A stretch of DNA of 64,000 nt from WHSW01 sp963769945 (GTDB lineage: Bacteria; Actinomycetota; Thermoleophilia; Solirubrobacterales; 70-9). This document shows, piece after piece, positions 63,324 through 64,000 of this stretch (its first letter is position 1; every line of letters begins with the position of its first letter). The notes under the pieces are model-generated. The model ran no database searches. It was given only the letters and a program-made list of their open reading frames with translations, and had not been told where the DNA came from. The stretch spans positions 1-64,000 of the forward strand of contig CAVYOA010000007.1 of assembly GCA_963769945.1 (NCBI GenBank), in the 5' to 3' direction. The position numbers and the translations under genes are program-made.

Positions 63324-64000
63324 CTACTTCGGCAGCGTCGGCGCGACGATCCGGTAGGCCTTGAGCCCGAGGCCCAGGCGCTCGCGGTCGTCGCCGATCG
63401 CGGGGTCGAGCCCGGTCAGCTCGCGGATCCGGCTCAGCCGGTGCGCGACCGTGTGGCGGTGGGCGAAGACGGCGCGCGCCGTCGCGTTCATGTTGCAGTC
63501 GTTGGCGAGGTAGGTCTCCAGGGTCCCGAGCAGATCGGTGCGGTACTGGCGGTCGTGGGCGACCAGCGGCTCGACCGTCTCGTCGTAGAAGCGGCGCACC
63601 TCGTCCGGATCGGTGGCCATCGCCCGGAACAGCAACCGGTAGACGCCGTTACCGATCTCGGCCGCTGAGCTGGTCGGCGACCCGCTCGTCGCGGGCGATC
63701 ACGTCGAGCATCAGCTCCGCCTCGGCGATCGCGCGGCCGAGCTCGGCCGGCGTCGGCGCAGAACGACGAGAACGCCGCCGGCCCGTGCGAGCGCAGCCGC
63801 GTCGCGATCGCCTTCGCCGACGCCGCGGTACCGCTCGGCGCGCGTCGTCGCCGGCCGCGCGCCGGCAGGATCGCGTAGATGCGAATCGCAGCATCGCTCG
63901 GAGGCCTGCGCTCAGGGTCTGCGGCCAGCGGCTCGGCGATCGCGCCCGCGTGCTCACCGGTGACCAGTGCGGCGGCGTGGCGGGGTCGTGACGAGTCGAA
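63324..64000 (-). CDS. PucR/CdaR-family transcriptional regulator (cut by the right edge), frame-interrupted
   Basis: C-terminal PucR-type HTH: DLLGTLETYLANDCNMNATA, RAVFAHRHTVAHRLSRIREL and TGLDPAIGDDRERLGLGLKA, stopping at 63324. Upstream LGRAIAEAELMLDVIARDER and VYRLLFRAMATDPDEVRRFY belong to the GGDEF-like central region. One shift near 63655 and more towards 63760-63960 break the frame. Usual targets are purine, amino-acid or sugar-acid catabolism; none is visible at the edge. Confidence 0.75.

Noticed and set aside
61331..63364. A 677-residue frame joining ppk2 sequence to the coiled-coil region
   Set aside because: The PPK2 and coiled-coil parts are separate genes: the proper PPK2 end is at 61931 in another frame and a GTG start follows at 61976. 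The join comes from frame errors.
1..64000. tRNA, rRNA, insertion sequences or CRISPR arrays
   Set aside because: None could be recognised by eye; no transposase, integrase or Cas-like protein appears in any frame.

Overview
The window is high-GC, gene-dense DNA that looks like an actinobacterial chromosome, most probably of class Thermoleophilia (Solirubrobacterales or Gaiellales type). The clues are an actinobacterial IHF-like protein, a DUF3618/holin-like pair, YrbE-type permeases, HemQ, three acyl-CoA dehydrogenases, ATGA-coupled operons, and two exported-protein styles I associate with this class (a GRDRIDCGPGRD-type tail and an ALNVTGKDV-type N-terminus). No phage, transposon, CRISPR array, tRNA or rRNA was found. 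The lineage call rests on recognition only.

Layout. 1-9.6 kb: secreted hydrolases (M14 carboxypeptidase, M43 metalloprotease, SGNH esterase), two acyl-CoA dehydrogenases, an SDR, a DUF4393 protein and the stump of an mscL gene. 9.7-12.4 kb: an unrecognised three-gene set with zinc ribbons, a SPOR domain and tandem OB-like repeats. 12.4-18.9 kb: an acyl-CoA dehydrogenase divergent from a coupled acyl-CoA operon (crotonase, carboxyltransferase, BKACE, class III CoA transferase, MerR), separated by a perfect 30-bp dyad. 19-26.7 kb: PfpI protein, divergent STAS/RsbU-like phosphatase pair, nitrilase-TetR operon with its probable operator, a small membrane-protein set and DegV. 26.7-33.4 kb: epimerase, ErpA-like protein, ABC-F, then a minus-strand Fe-S/haem group (HemQ, FprA, BolA, CGFS glutaredoxin). 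33.4-37.2 kb: SAM riboswitch and metH. 37.2-42.5 kb: GST-like protein, thioesterase, two sugar dehydrogenases, exported proteins.

42.7-51.6 kb: two MlaE/YrbE permeases, a MlaF-like ATPase, a large RND/MMPL transporter and a thioredoxin-fold protein, then small conserved proteins and the IHF-like gene. 51.9-54.4 kb: a serine-palmitoyltransferase/AONS-type enzyme divergent from a GNAT acyltransferase, possibly a sphingolipid-type pair. 54.7-61.9 kb: AlkA-like glycosylase, TPP-riboswitch-controlled thiamine-precursor ABC transporter, MoxR/VWA pair, PPK2. 62-64 kb: a frame-broken coiled-coil gene and a PucR-type regulator cut by the right edge.

Many conserved genes, including metH, ppk2, the MoxR gene and several dehydrogenases, are broken by apparent single-base frameshifts. 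This looks more like residual indel error in the assembly than decay, so interrupted genes are given as one feature where the pieces join.
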